This document shows positions 14,141 to 22,281 of a stretch of 22,610 bases of DNA, in pieces (position 1 is the stretch's first letter; each line of letters starts with the position of its first letter). The DNA is taken from NCBI GenBank assembly GCA_043819385.1, contig JBDREW010000019.1, positions 1 to 22,610 on the forward strand. The letters run 5' to 3'. The notes beneath the pieces are model-generated. The model had not been told where the DNA came from, made no database searches, and saw only the letters and a program-made list of their open reading frames with translations. This DNA comes from JBDREW01 sp043819385 (GTDB lineage: Bacteria; Patescibacteriota; Minisyncoccia; Minisyncoccales; GWA2-38-27). The translations under genes were made by a program, and so were the position numbers.

Positions 14141-14965
14141 TTATTTTTTAGAAACTTTTATATTTTTTTCAGATTTATTTTTTTTCTCTTCCTTTTCTTT
14201 TTTATTTATTTTCTTTTCTTTTTTCTCCTCCTTAACATTCTCCATAGAAGAATTTTGAATAGGTTTTATTTTCTCCTCTTTTTTAAAAGCATCTTCTAAC
14301 AAAGAAAAATGATTTACTAATATTTTTGCACTTTGAAAAAATGCATCTTCTGGAGTAATCGTTCCGTCTGTTTCAATTTCTAAATTTAATCTATCAAAGT
14401 CAGTTCTTTCTCCTACGCGCATATTTTCTACTTTAAAACTCACTCTTCTAACAGGAGTAAAAATAGAATCAACAGGCATTACTCCAATTTCTAATTTTTC
14501 TTTTCTTTTTCTTTGTTCAGCTGGATCATAACCAAGACCTTTTTCTATTTTAATTTCCATTTCTATTTCTGTTTTTTTATCAGATATAGTTGCAATATTA
14601 CATGATCCATTTATTAATTCAACTTGAGAAGGAATTTTAAAATCAGACCCTTTAATTTCTTTCTCTCCTTTAATTTTTAAAACTGCTTTTTGAGGTTCAT
14701 CTGTATACATCTTAAATCTCATTTGTTTTAAATTCATTATAATAACAATCACATCTTCCAAAACTCCACTTATTGTTGAAAATTCATGATTAACTCCTTT
14801 AATTTTTACTTGAGTAACTGATGCTCCCTCTAAAGACGAAAGCAAAACTCTGCGCATACTATTTCCAATAGTAACTCCATATCCAGGATATAACCCCTCG
14901 ATTTCAAAATTCGCTAAATTATCTTTTTTGTTTGTGATCTTAGGCTTTTGAGGTAAAATAATCAT
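14141..14965 (-). CDS. rpoA: RNA polymerase alpha subunit lacking the C-terminal domain
   Basis: A 274-residue alpha subunit, which dimerises to nucleate RNA polymerase assembly. The N-terminal domain is complete: GLYPGYGVTIGNSMRRVLLSS, the KGVNHEFSTISGV segment, and the dimerisation end ILVNHFSLLEDAF. After that, instead of the ~80-residue helix-hairpin-helix domain that binds UP elements and activators, there are about 50 residues of almost pure Lys/Glu/Asn. The rplQ start is only 3 nt beyond the stop, so no hidden domain in another frame is possible. I chose the ATG at 14965 (MIILPQKPK) over the in-frame ATG seven codons upstream because alpha subunits begin near the IxLP motif. Confidence 0.95.
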   Translation of the reverse strand: MIILPQKPKITNKKDNLANFEIEGLYPGYGVTIGNSMRRVLLSSLEGASVTQVKIKGVNHEFSTISGVLEDVIVIIMNLKQMRFKMYTDEPQKAVLKIKGEKEIKGSDFKIPSQVELINGSCNIATISDKKTEIEMEIKIEKGLGYDPAEQRKRKEKLEIGVMPVDSIFTPVRRVSFKVENMRVGERTDFDRLNLEIETDGTITPEDAFFQSAKILVNHFSLLEDAFKKEEKIKPIQNSSMENVKEEKKEKKINKKEKEEKKNKSEKNIKVSKK

Positions 14966-15045
14966 ATATAAATAGACAAAAAACAATGGACAAAAAACAA
15001 TAATTTAAATTTCTGTTTTTGTTTTTTGTTTTTTGCTTTTAAAAA
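14966..15045. repeat. poly-A/T heptamer repeats forming an inverted pair between rpsD and rpoA
   Basis: Two arrays face each other. At 14977-15003 CAAAAAA alternates with CAATGGA or CAATAAT in 7-bp steps; at 15015-15035 GTTTTTT repeats in 7-bp steps. The two are nearly complementary, so the rpsD-rpoA transcript could fold into a long A-U rich hairpin here. At 80 nt this is the longest gap within the ribosomal cluster. Confidence 0.7.
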
Positions 15046-15672
15046 TTATCTTGAATAAAACTCGAAAATAGCTGAAATTTCAGATGGTGGAGATGCTTCT
15101 TCTAAAGAAGGTTCTCCAATAACTTTACCTTCTAATTTTTCAACATCAAGTATTAACCAAGATGGCGGATTATATTTTTTTAAAACAGATGATAAATTTT
15201 TAAAAAGAGTTTTTTCACGAGAACTCAAGCGCAAACTAACGATATCCCCTTTTTTTACTTGATAAGAAGGAATATCTACTTTTTTTTCATTAACTAAAAA
15301 ATGTCCGTGATTAACAATCTGTCTTGCATTAGATCTTGACATTGTAAATCCTAAACGGAAAACGACACTATCAAGACGTCTTTCTAGTTTTTTAATAAGT
15401 AAATCACCAGCGTCTTCTACCTTTCCTCTTTTATCAAGAACTTCTTTTACATATTTTTTAAATTGTGTTTCTCTTAAATTATACCAATTTTTAAGTTTTT
15501 GTTTTTCTTTTAATTCTTTGCCATATTCAGAAGTTGTTCCTTTTCTTCTTTTACCTTGAGTTGATGGATAAGGATTTTTAACCATCAAACATTTCTGAGA
15601 TAAGCATTTATCCCCTTTTAAAAAAAGCTTTATTCCTAATCTTCTACATATTTTACATTTTGTGTTTTTCAT
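15046..15672 (-). CDS. rpsD: ribosomal protein uS4, zinc-binding form
   Basis: A 208-residue primary 16S rRNA-binding protein. The N-terminus carries four cysteines (C6, C9, C23, C28), the zinc-binding (C+) variant. The S4 RNA-binding domain (RLDSVVFRLGFTMSRSNARQIVNHGHFLVN) occupies about residues 92-125. Length is standard. In E. coli uS4 represses its own operon at the rpsM leader; whether this holds here is not visible. It lies 9 nt after rpsK. Confidence 0.97.
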   Translation of the reverse strand: MKNTKCKICRRLGIKLFLKGDKCLSQKCLMVKNPYPSTQGKRRKGTTSEYGKELKEKQKLKNWYNLRETQFKKYVKEVLDKRGKVEDAGDLLIKKLERRLDSVVFRLGFTMSRSNARQIVNHGHFLVNEKKVDIPSYQVKKGDIVSLRLSSREKTLFKNLSSVLKKYNPPSWLILDVEKLEGKVIGEPSLEEASPPSEISAIFEFYSR

Positions 15673-15681
15673 TATTTTAAA

Positions 15682-16134
15682 TTAAACTCTTCTTACTTTC
15701 GGTGGTCTACATCCATTATGAGGTACTGGTGTAACATCTTTAATCGAAATTATATTTAAACCATGATTTGCTAAAGACCTTATGGCTGAATCTCTTCCAG
15801 AGCCAATTCCTTTCACAAAAATTGATACATCCTTAATTTTTAATTTCCCGGTTGTGACACATATTGCTTCAGCTACTTTTGAAGCCGCAAAAGGCGTTGC
15901 CTTTTTTGCTCCTTTAAATCCAATAGAACCCGAACTAACCCAAGTTAAAACATCACCATTATTATTGGCTAAAGTAATTAATGTGTTATTATAAGAAGAG
16001 GAAATAAATATTTTAGCTTCTTTAGATGTATGTATAGATGAAACCTTAACATCTTTTCTTACCTTTGCATCTACTTTTTCTCTTTCTTTTATTAACTCTT
16101 CTTCAGTTTTTTGAATAATACGTTTTTTTCCCAT
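15682..16134 (-). CDS. rpsK: ribosomal protein uS11
   Basis: A 150-residue small-subunit platform protein. The core begins near residue 40 (AKIFISSSYNNTLITL) and contains GSIGFKGAKKATPFAA and the C-terminal IKDVTPVPHNGCRPPKVRRV. The N-terminus is about 20 residues longer than in typical uS11 (~129) and is rich in Lys and Glu, echoing the charged tails on uS9 and alpha in the same cluster. It follows rpsM by 12 nt. Confidence 0.97.
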   Translation of the reverse strand: MGKKRIIQKTEEELIKEREKVDAKVRKDVKVSSIHTSKEAKIFISSSYNNTLITLANNNGDVLTWVSSGSIGFKGAKKATPFAASKVAEAICVTTGKLKIKDVSIFVKGIGSGRDSAIRSLANHGLNIISIKDVTPVPHNGCRPPKVRRV

Positions 16135-16146
16135 TTTTTTAAATCA

Positions 16147-16536
16147 CTACTTAGCTGTCGGAGGTGCCTTTCTTCCAGAACCAACTGTTTTTCTAATATT
16201 ACCTCTAACAGTTCTTGTATTTGTTTGAGTTTTTTGACCTCTTACTGGCAATCCTTTTATATGACGACTTCCTCTCCAAGAACCTATCTCTTTTAACCTT
16301 TTAATGTTCATCATTTTCTCCCTTCTTAAGTCTCCTTCTTTTTTATAATCTTTTTCAATTACTTCTCTAAGACGATTTATTTCCTCTGAAGTTAATTCTA
16401 ATGTTTTTGAATTAGGATTAATTTTTAAATCTTTTAGAATTTTTTTACTCAAAGACAAACCTATTCCATGTATATAAGTTAATGCTATTTCTATTCGTTT
16501 TTTTTCAGGAATATTAATTCCAGCTATACGTGGCAT
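16147..16536 (-). CDS. rpsM: ribosomal protein uS13
   Basis: A 129-residue protein of the small-subunit head that contacts P-site tRNA. It starts PRIAGINIPEKKRIEIALTY, carries the helix-two-turn-helix segment YIHGIGLSLSKKIL, and ends with the basic tail GLPVRGQKTQTNTRT…RKAPPTAK. The length is typical. It ends in TAG and starts the classical rpsM-rpsK-rpsD-rpoA-rplQ order, 17 nt after rpmJ. Confidence 0.97.
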   Translation of the reverse strand: MPRIAGINIPEKKRIEIALTYIHGIGLSLSKKILKDLKINPNSKTLELTSEEINRLREVIEKDYKKEGDLRREKMMNIKRLKEIGSWRGSRHIKGLPVRGQKTQTNTRTVRGNIRKTVGSGRKAPPTAK

Positions 16537-16553
16537 TTTTTTATAATTTCTGC

Positions 16554-16667
16554 TTATCCTTGTCTTTGCTTATGTTTTGGATTTTGACAAATAACATAAA
16601 CCCTTCCTTTCCTTCTTACAATTTTACAATCTCTACAAATTTTTCTTACTGATGATCTTACTTTCAT
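16554..16667 (-). CDS. rpmJ: ribosomal protein bL36, zinc-binding form
   Basis: A 37-residue protein read directly from the minus strand: [17 protein letters not shown] at the start and [10 protein letters not shown] at the end. The zinc ligands C11, C14, C27 and H32 are present, so it is the C+ form. The position between infA and rpsM is the standard one for bL36. The stop is TAA. Confidence 0.96.
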   Translation of the reverse strand: MKVRSSVRKICRDCKIVRRKGRVYVICQNPKHKQRQG

Positions 16668-16672
16668 AAATT

Positions 16673-16735
16673 AAAGAACAAAGAACAGGGAACAAAAAAA
16701 GCGTTCACTGTTCTTTGTTTATTATTTGTTATTTT
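16673..16735 (-). promoter_or_regulatory. long stem-loop between infA and rpmJ built on heptamer repeats
   Basis: Positions 16677-16693 pair with 16703-16719 over 17 bp with a single mismatch and a 9-nt loop. The left arm consists of 7-bp units (AAAGAAC, AAAGAAC, AGGGAAC). There is no long uninterrupted U-tract directly after the stem on the minus strand, so it is more likely an RNA processing, stability or partial-attenuation element than a strong terminator. Confidence 0.65.
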
Positions 16736-16960
16736 TTACTTACCCCTATATACTATTCTACCCCTATTCTCGTCATAAGGACTAAACTCTACTATAACCT
16801 TATCTCCGGCTAAAATCTTAATACGATAAATTCTTAATTTTCCGGCTAAATGCGCAATCATTTCTTTTCCATCTTCAAGCCTCACCTTAAAATGAGTACT
16901 TGGCAATGCCTCTAAAACAATCCCATTTTTTCTATATGTTTTTTTATTAGAATTTTCCAT
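16736..16960 (-). CDS. infA: translation initiation factor IF-1
   Basis: A 74-residue OB-fold protein that binds the ribosomal A site during initiation. Conserved segments are the [16 protein letters not shown] strand, [22 protein letters not shown] and the [15 protein letters not shown] end. Length is standard. It heads the ribosomal protein run, 45 nt after the membrane protein gene upstream. Confidence 0.97.
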   Translation of the reverse strand: MENSNKKTYRKNGIVLEALPSTHFKVRLEDGKEMIAHLAGKLRIYRIKILAGDKVIVEFSPYDENRGRIVYRGK

Positions 16961-17005
16961 TAATAGTAATAATGTAATTTAACAAAATTTAGCTTTTTAG
17001 TCAAG

Positions 17006-18295
17006 CTAATCAATATTTAATTTTATTTCTACCTTATCCATATCTTCTGGCATTTTTTTTATCCAAAACGGACCTGGCTTTATTTCTGTTTTAATTATTT
17101 CAAATTTATCATCTAAAGAAGTCTCCACTTCCTGAAAAGATTTCCCCAAAAGAATCTTTTTAAGAGCATCTAAATCAATATCTTGATAAACTTTAACTTT
17201 GATCTCTATATTTAAAACCACTTGTGATTTATCTTCTCCTCTATCATTAGATTCAATAAAATAATTAATATCTAAACTTTCTTCTTGAAATTTTTTATTT
17301 TCTTCAATATTCAAATTTATAAGATTTTTTGAAAAATCTTCCATATCTGATTTTTTAAATATAACTCCACTTGATTCTATTTTCATATTAAGATTAAATG
17401 CTTCAGCGCTTGATCCAACTTCTTCTGAATATTTTTCTTCAACTATTTCTTGAAAAATTGTTTCATCTAATAGAATAAACCCTGTTGGCAAAGCTGTTTT
17501 AAGAAAATCAAAACTTTCTTTTTCTAATTTTTCTTTTAAAATAGACCTTGATTTATCCAAATCACTTTGAACTACTTGAGGAATTTCCCCTTCAAATCCT
17601 CCTTTCATAGGAGAAAAAGATTTTCCATAAAAAGAAGTATATTTAACTGTTCCAGCAAAACCAGGTATAGAAAATGTAGATGGTTCTATATTATATTCAT
17701 CTCCTACCTCTGCTGCTTCAATTTCAATATCAATTTCTCCAGGAATAAGTTTTCCATTTTCATATTTTCCACCTGGGATAGTTTCTTTTTTAACTGATTT
17801 AAATAATTTTCCATCAACAGAAACAAATCTTGTATTTTTTAATAACCCCTGATCAGAAGTAGAATATTCATTATATACTTTTATTATTCCTTTAGCTTTC
17901 CCCTTTTTAAGTGATTCTCCTGAAGAAAAAAAATCTTGAAATCCTGTTTTTTGATTTGAAAAAATCTTTCCAGGAATAATTCCATTCTCTATGTCTAATT
18001 CTTCTTCCTCTAAGTCTATAACAAATTGCTTTTTCAAGGTTAAAATTTCAGTTTTTGGCCAAATTTCAATTTCAGTTTTAGAAAAAATAAAAAAACCAAA
18101 AACTCCAATTAATATTAAAAAAACAAAAGAAAAAACTAATGTTTTAAAAATATTTTTCTTTAATTTATTTTTAGGATTATTAGATAATTTAATTTCTTGA
18201 TTTGGTTCTTTTTTTTCATATTCAAAAACCTCTTGTTTTTTATGAAATATATTCTTTTTATCAGAAGGGATAATATCAAAAACTTTTTTAGTCAT
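17006..18295 (-). CDS. single-pass membrane protein, baseplate J-like region, partner of the FtsA/PilM-like ATPase
   Basis: A 429-residue protein of unknown function. An N-terminal cytoplasmic stretch (1-49), one membrane helix (about 50-72) and a large extracytoplasmic domain are visible. Residues ~130-235 (KVYNEYSTSDQ…FVSVDGKLFKSV…VGDEYNIEPSTFSIPGF) resemble the beta-rich region annotated as 'baseplate J-like' in many CPR proteins; real phage relationship is doubtful. Its start lies 8 nt after the stop of the FtsA/PilM-like gene, so the two are almost surely co-translated, and the topology (short inside part, large outside part) is that of a membrane anchor for a cytoplasmic actin-fold ATPase, as PilN is for PilM. 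Ends in TAG. Confidence 0.65.
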   Translation of the reverse strand: MTKKVFDIIPSDKKNIFHKKQEVFEYEKKEPNQEIKLSNNPKNKLKKNIFKTLVFSFVFLILIGVFGFFIFSKTEIEIWPKTEILTLKKQFVIDLEEEELDIENGIIPGKIFSNQKTGFQDFFSSGESLKKGKAKGIIKVYNEYSTSDQGLLKNTRFVSVDGKLFKSVKKETIPGGKYENGKLIPGEIDIEIEAAEVGDEYNIEPSTFSIPGFAGTVKYTSFYGKSFSPMKGGFEGEIPQVVQSDLDKSRSILKEKLEKESFDFLKTALPTGFILLDETIFQEIVEEKYSEEVGSSAEAFNLNMKIESSGVIFKKSDMEDFSKNLINLNIEENKKFQEESLDINYFIESNDRGEDKSQVVLNIEIKVKVYQDIDLDALKKILLGKSFQEVETSLDDKFEIIKTEIKPGPFWIKKMPEDMDKVEIKLNID

Positions 18296-18303
18296 AATTT
18301 TAA

Positions 18304-19608
18304 TTAATTATCTATAATAGAACTATAACAAATAAATAAAGATGGCATGATTTGTGGTTTATTTAAAAATTTTGTTGTATCTTCAATGTTTTGCAAATCT
18401 TTTAAAGAAATATACTTTATTTTTGGAGGACCTGAAATAGGAATATTTTGCCAATCATTAACTGCTTCTTGTTCTAAAACTTTTTCAATTTCTGGCGTAG
18501 AACTACCTCCTCCAAAAAGAAAAACATCTGCTGGAAAAACTCCTTTTGGATTAATTTGTTTAAGTTTTAATTTTAATTTATCATACCAATTCTTTCTTTC
18601 CCATGAAAAAATTTCTTTAATTTTTTTCATAGCACTCCCACTTAACTTTTTTTTAGAATAATCCTCTTCCATAATTCTTGCTGTTTCATCATCTATGCCT
18701 AATGTTTGAGACAATGCTTTTGTAAAATCTCTACCACCACTTTTAAATTCATCAATATTATGTAATTTACTATTTCTAACTTCTAAAATCTGAGTAACTT
18801 CTCCTCCAACATCTAAAAAAAGACCATTACTATTCTTATTTTTAAAACCAAAAAATAAATTTTCAGTTAAATGGACAACTTTAAAAATTTTGAAATCTAA
18901 AGAAGTAATTATTTTTTCAATGTTCTGCCAATAATCTTTTGGAAGAAAAATAACTAAAACTTTAAATTCTAAACTTTCTCCATCATATCCCTTAAAAGTT
19001 GAAACTTGATAACCATCAATTTTAATATCAAGAATTTTTGAAGAAATCCAATGAATATCATTTTCTAAAATACCTGTTTCTTGGGCAAATTTATGAGATA
19101 TTTCTTTTTTAGATACTTTAATTATATAATTATAAATATTTTCTTGTTCTTTTTTATCTATTTTATTTTTTTGTTTTTCTCTTGTAACAGATCTATTAAT
19201 TATTCTGGCTCTTAATACATCCGGAGGTAATCCAAGTAAAACTTGATAATTTTTTTGTTTTTGGGCTTTTTCTTTTAATTCTTTATCAGCTAAAGAAAAA
19301 GATAAATTCTGTTTCGCTTTTTTTACTGCTCCTAAAATTGTTTTTTTAATTAACTCTGCTTCAAAGTCCCTCCCAACAATAGCTCCACTTAAAACATTTG
19401 ATGTTGATTCATCATTAAATATATTATCTCCATTAAAATATTCAATACCAACTCCTAAAATAGTAATTTTTTTTGACAAATCACCTGAAATTGAAAAAAT
19501 TAAGGCCTTTATTGTTTCAGTTCCAATATCTAAAGTTAAAAAAAACTTAGCTCTTTTAGCATTAGAACTTTTATGAAATTTTCTCTTCTTAAACCATTTT
19601 AACATCAT
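18304..19608 (-). CDS. FtsA/PilM-like actin-fold ATPase
   Basis: A 434-residue protein of the actin/Hsp70 superfamily. After a basic N-terminus, phosphate-1 is LTLDIGTETIKALIF (from residue 25), phosphate-2 is LFLDVGGEVTQI (near 268) and the adenosine loop is LFGGGSSTPEI (near 374). These proteins polymerise or dimerise on the membrane, FtsA in division and PilM in type IV pilus assembly; the sequence does not clearly favour either. It sits 21 nt after alaS and 8 nt before its membrane partner. ftsZ and other pil genes are not in the window. The fold is confident, the exact role not. Confidence 0.72.
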   Translation of the reverse strand: MMLKWFKKRKFHKSSNAKRAKFFLTLDIGTETIKALIFSISGDLSKKITILGVGIEYFNGDNIFNDESTSNVLSGAIVGRDFEAELIKKTILGAVKKAKQNLSFSLADKELKEKAQKQKNYQVLLGLPPDVLRARIINRSVTREKQKNKIDKKEQENIYNYIIKVSKKEISHKFAQETGILENDIHWISSKILDIKIDGYQVSTFKGYDGESLEFKVLVIFLPKDYWQNIEKIITSLDFKIFKVVHLTENLFFGFKNKNSNGLFLDVGGEVTQILEVRNSKLHNIDEFKSGGRDFTKALSQTLGIDDETARIMEEDYSKKKLSGSAMKKIKEIFSWERKNWYDKLKLKLKQINPKGVFPADVFLFGGGSSTPEIEKVLEQEAVNDWQNIPISGPPKIKYISLKDLQNIEDTTKFLNKPQIMPSLFICYSSIIDN

Positions 19609-19629
19609 TAATTAATTCTACCAAATTTT

Positions 19630-21462
19630 TTACTTTTTTAACACTGCTTTAATTCTCCTTATTCCTGCTCCTGATGATTGTTCTTTTATAATTTCAAATT
19701 TTCCTAATTCAAAAGTTTTTTTAACATGAGGACCAGCACAAATTTCTTTTGAGAACAAACCAACTGAATAAACATTAACTTTTTCTGGATATTTTTCTTT
19801 AAAAAATGCTAAGGCACCTGATTTTATTGCTTGGTCATAAGACATTTCCTCTTTTTTTACTTCTAAATCCTGTTCAATTTTTTGATTGACAATATTTTCA
19901 ACTTTTTTAATTTCTTCATCTGTCATTTTTTTAGTATAAGAAAAATCAAAACGTAATCGTTCAGAGTTTATATCAGAACCCATCTGCTGAACATCGGAAC
20001 CTAAAACATCTCTTAATGCTTGATGAAGCAAATGCGTAGTAGTATGAAGCTTTGTTGACTGATAATCAGCAGATTTCCCTACTCCACCAAATTTCTTTTC
20101 AACACCAGCCCGAGAAATTTGTTGATGTTTTTTTAATGCCTCCTCAAACCCTTTTTTATCTATTTTAATTCCTTTTTCTTTTGCTATTTCTTCAGTAAGT
20201 TCTAACGGAAAACCATGCGTCTCATAAAGATAAAAAATATCTTTTCCTTTAATTATTTTATTTTCTTTAATTATTTTTTGAAATTGTTTAATTCCTTTTT
20301 CTAATGTCTTTTCAAATTTTTCTTCTTCATTTTTAATCACATCTATAATATTATCTTTATTTGATTCAATTTCAGGATAAAAATCTTTATAATTCTTAAT
20401 AACTTCTTCAACTAAAACATTTAAAAAGTTTTTTTCAGCTTTAATAATATTTCCATAACGAATAGCTCTTCTTAAAATTCTTCTTAATATATATCCTTTA
20501 CCTAAATTACTTGGTAAAACTTTATCGCTAATTAAAAATACTGAACCACGAATATGATCAGCAATAATTCTAAACTCTTTTTTATAACCCTCATATTTTT
20601 TATCAGTAATTTTTTCTAATTTTTTAATAATAGGCACAAATAAATCTGTTTCATAGCCAGAATCTTTATTATCTAAAACAGAAAGCAATCTTTCAAAACC
20701 AATTCCAGTATCAATATTTTTCTGTGGTAATTTATTATATTCATAAATTTTGATTTTTGATTTTTGCTCTCGTTTACGAGGAACTTGTTCCTTTTTGATT
20801 TTTTTATCAAACTCCATAAAGACCAAATTCCAAAGTTCAACAAACCTATTACATTTTTGACAATTTGGACCACAATTTACTTTACAACCATATTTTTTTC
20901 CTCTATCATAATGAATTTCAGAGCTCGGCCCACAAGGACCTGTCTCTGCTGTTGGACCCCAAAAATTATCTTTTAAACCAAACTCTTGAATTCTTTCTTT
21001 AGGAATCCCCTGCTTCTGCCATATCTCAAAAGATTCTTTATCTTTTGAGATATTATTTTCTCCTTTAAAAATTGTTATCCAGAGCTTATCTTTGTCTAAA
21101 TCAAGTTCATTAACAAAAAAATCAAGAGCTAATTCAATAGCCCCTTCTTTAAAATATTTATTCTTTTTATCTTGTCCAATTGACCAATTACCAAGCATTT
21201 CAAAAAAAGTATGATGTGTATCATCTCCTACTTCATCAATATCAGGAGTTCTAAAACATTTCTGAATGGAACATAAATGATTTGTTTTAAAATCCCTTAA
21301 AACATCAATTTTACCCGAAAGGTAAGGAACAAACTGTTGCATTCCAGCTGTTGTTAAAAGGACTGATTCATCATTTGGAATTAAAGAACTAGACACTACT
21401 ATTTTATGTCCATTTTTTTTGAAATAATCTAAAAAAAATTTTCTTAATTTTTTTGCTTCCAT
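19630..21462 (-). CDS. alaS: alanyl-tRNA synthetase, short form without the C-Ala domain
   Basis: A 610-residue class II synthetase charging tRNA-Ala. The catalytic core has TTAGMQQFVPYL (37-48), RTPDIDEVGDDTHHTFFEMLGN (71-92) and GPTAETGPCGPSSEIHYD (169-186); a Cys cluster follows at 193-204. The editing domain, which removes Ser or Gly from tRNA-Ala, is intact: HTTTH (473-477) with C575 and H579. It stops shortly after, so the oligomerisation/C-Ala domain of ~875-residue AlaRS is absent. The next gene starts 21 nt later, which rules out a frameshifted remainder. Short AlaRS is, as I recall, common in CPR genomes. Confidence 0.97.
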   Translation of the reverse strand: MEAKKLRKFFLDYFKKNGHKIVVSSSLIPNDESVLLTTAGMQQFVPYLSGKIDVLRDFKTNHLCSIQKCFRTPDIDEVGDDTHHTFFEMLGNWSIGQDKKNKYFKEGAIELALDFFVNELDLDKDKLWITIFKGENNISKDKESFEIWQKQGIPKERIQEFGLKDNFWGPTAETGPCGPSSEIHYDRGKKYGCKVNCGPNCQKCNRFVELWNLVFMEFDKKIKKEQVPRKREQKSKIKIYEYNKLPQKNIDTGIGFERLLSVLDNKDSGYETDLFVPIIKKLEKITDKKYEGYKKEFRIIADHIRGSVFLISDKVLPSNLGKGYILRRILRRAIRYGNIIKAEKNFLNVLVEEVIKNYKDFYPEIESNKDNIIDVIKNEEEKFEKTLEKGIKQFQKIIKENKIIKGKDIFYLYETHGFPLELTEEIAKEKGIKIDKKGFEEALKKHQQISRAGVEKKFGGVGKSADYQSTKLHTTTHLLHQALRDVLGSDVQQMGSDINSERLRFDFSYTKKMTDEEIKKVENIVNQKIEQDLEVKKEEMSYDQAIKSGALAFFKEKYPEKVNVYSVGLFSKEICAGPHVKKTFELGKFEIIKEQSSGAGIRRIKAVLKK

Positions 21463-21502
21463 TTAAAATTTTTTAATAAACTTATATTAAAAATATTCTA
21501 TA

Positions 21503-21530
21503 AAAACGAAAAAGGCCAGTTAAACCTCTT
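21503..21530 (-). terminator. weak candidate terminator between tpiA and alaS
   Basis: On the minus strand AAGAGG pairs with CCTTTT (one G-U) around a 9-nt loop, followed by T-rich sequence (TTCGTTTTTAT). The stem is short, so partial read-through into alaS is likely if it works at all. Confidence 0.35.
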
Positions 21531-21549
21531 AAATTTTAATATCTTTATC

Positions 21550-22263
21550 TTAAATTGAATTCTTTATTATTTGAATAAACTCATCTGCTTTTAAAGATGC
21601 TCCCCCAACTAAAAGTCCGTTAAAGCCAGCTTTTTTTATATATTCTTGAGTATTTTCCTTATTAACACTTCCACCATAAAGAACAGGAACATCAATAATT
21701 TTTTTTATAAATAAAAGAGCTTTTTTAGCATCTTCTGAACTACATGGATTTCCTGTTCCAATAGCCCAAATTGGCTCATAAGCAATAGAAAGTGTTGCAT
21801 TCAATATTGTAATATTTTTTAAATTTATTTCTAATTGATTTTTTAAAACTTTTTCTGTTTCTCCTTTATCTCTTTGTTCTTGTGTCTCGCCAATACATAA
21901 AATAGGTTTTAATCCTACTTCTAAAATTACTTTTAATTTTTTGTTTATTATTTCATCTGTTTCATTAAAATATTTCCGTCTTTCAGAATGACCAACAATA
22001 ACATATTGACAACCTAAATCTTTAAGCATAGCTAAAGAAATTTCTCCAGTAAAAGCACCTTTTTCCTCGTAAAAACAATTTTGAGCTCCAATTTTAATAT
22101 TAGAATTAGATTTTAATTCAGATAAATAAACAAATGGAGGACAAACAATAGTTTCTATTTCTTTTATGTTTTCAATTGCCCTTTCAATCAATTTAAAAAG
22201 TTCCTTTGCTTCTTTTAAGGTTTGGGGATTCATTTTCCAATTTGCAATAATTAAAGGTTTCAT
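21550..22263 (-). CDS. tpiA: triosephosphate isomerase
   Basis: A 237-residue TIM-barrel enzyme interconverting dihydroxyacetone phosphate and glyceraldehyde 3-phosphate in glycolysis. Catalytic residues are all there: N8 and K10 (ANWKMN), H92 (VGHSERR), E163 (AYEPIWAIGTG), and the phosphate-binding GGSVN and LVGGASL loops near the end. It is slightly shorter than the common ~250 residues. It lies 18 nt after the stop of the LamG protein gene. Confidence 0.97.
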   Translation of the reverse strand: MKPLIIANWKMNPQTLKEAKELFKLIERAIENIKEIETIVCPPFVYLSELKSNSNIKIGAQNCFYEEKGAFTGEISLAMLKDLGCQYVIVGHSERRKYFNETDEIINKKLKVILEVGLKPILCIGETQEQRDKGETEKVLKNQLEINLKNITILNATLSIAYEPIWAIGTGNPCSSEDAKKALLFIKKIIDVPVLYGGSVNKENTQEYIKKAGFNGLLVGGASLKADEFIQIIKNSI

Positions 22264-22281
22264 TATCTATTGTTTAATATT

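Noticed and set aside
14141..14143. Frameshift hiding the alpha C-terminal domain
   Set aside because: The rplQ start is 3 nt downstream of the stop and the preceding tail is low-complexity in frame, so there is no room for a lost domain.
14090..14299. Plus-strand ORF opposite rpoA/rplQ, and similar ones opposite rpsI, rpsK, rpsM, alaS and frr
   Set aside because: They are complements of Lys/Glu-rich or A-rich coding sequence, giving Phe/Leu/Ser-rich peptides without domains; the opposite strand holds the real gene.
17400..17800. Prophage remnant suggested by the baseplate J-like region
   Set aside because: No other phage genes are present, the protein has a membrane anchor and is coupled to an actin-fold ATPase; similar proteins are common in CPR outside prophages.
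19609..19632. Truncated or frameshifted alaS
   Set aside because: The next gene begins 21 nt after the stop and the editing motifs are intact, so the short form is natural.
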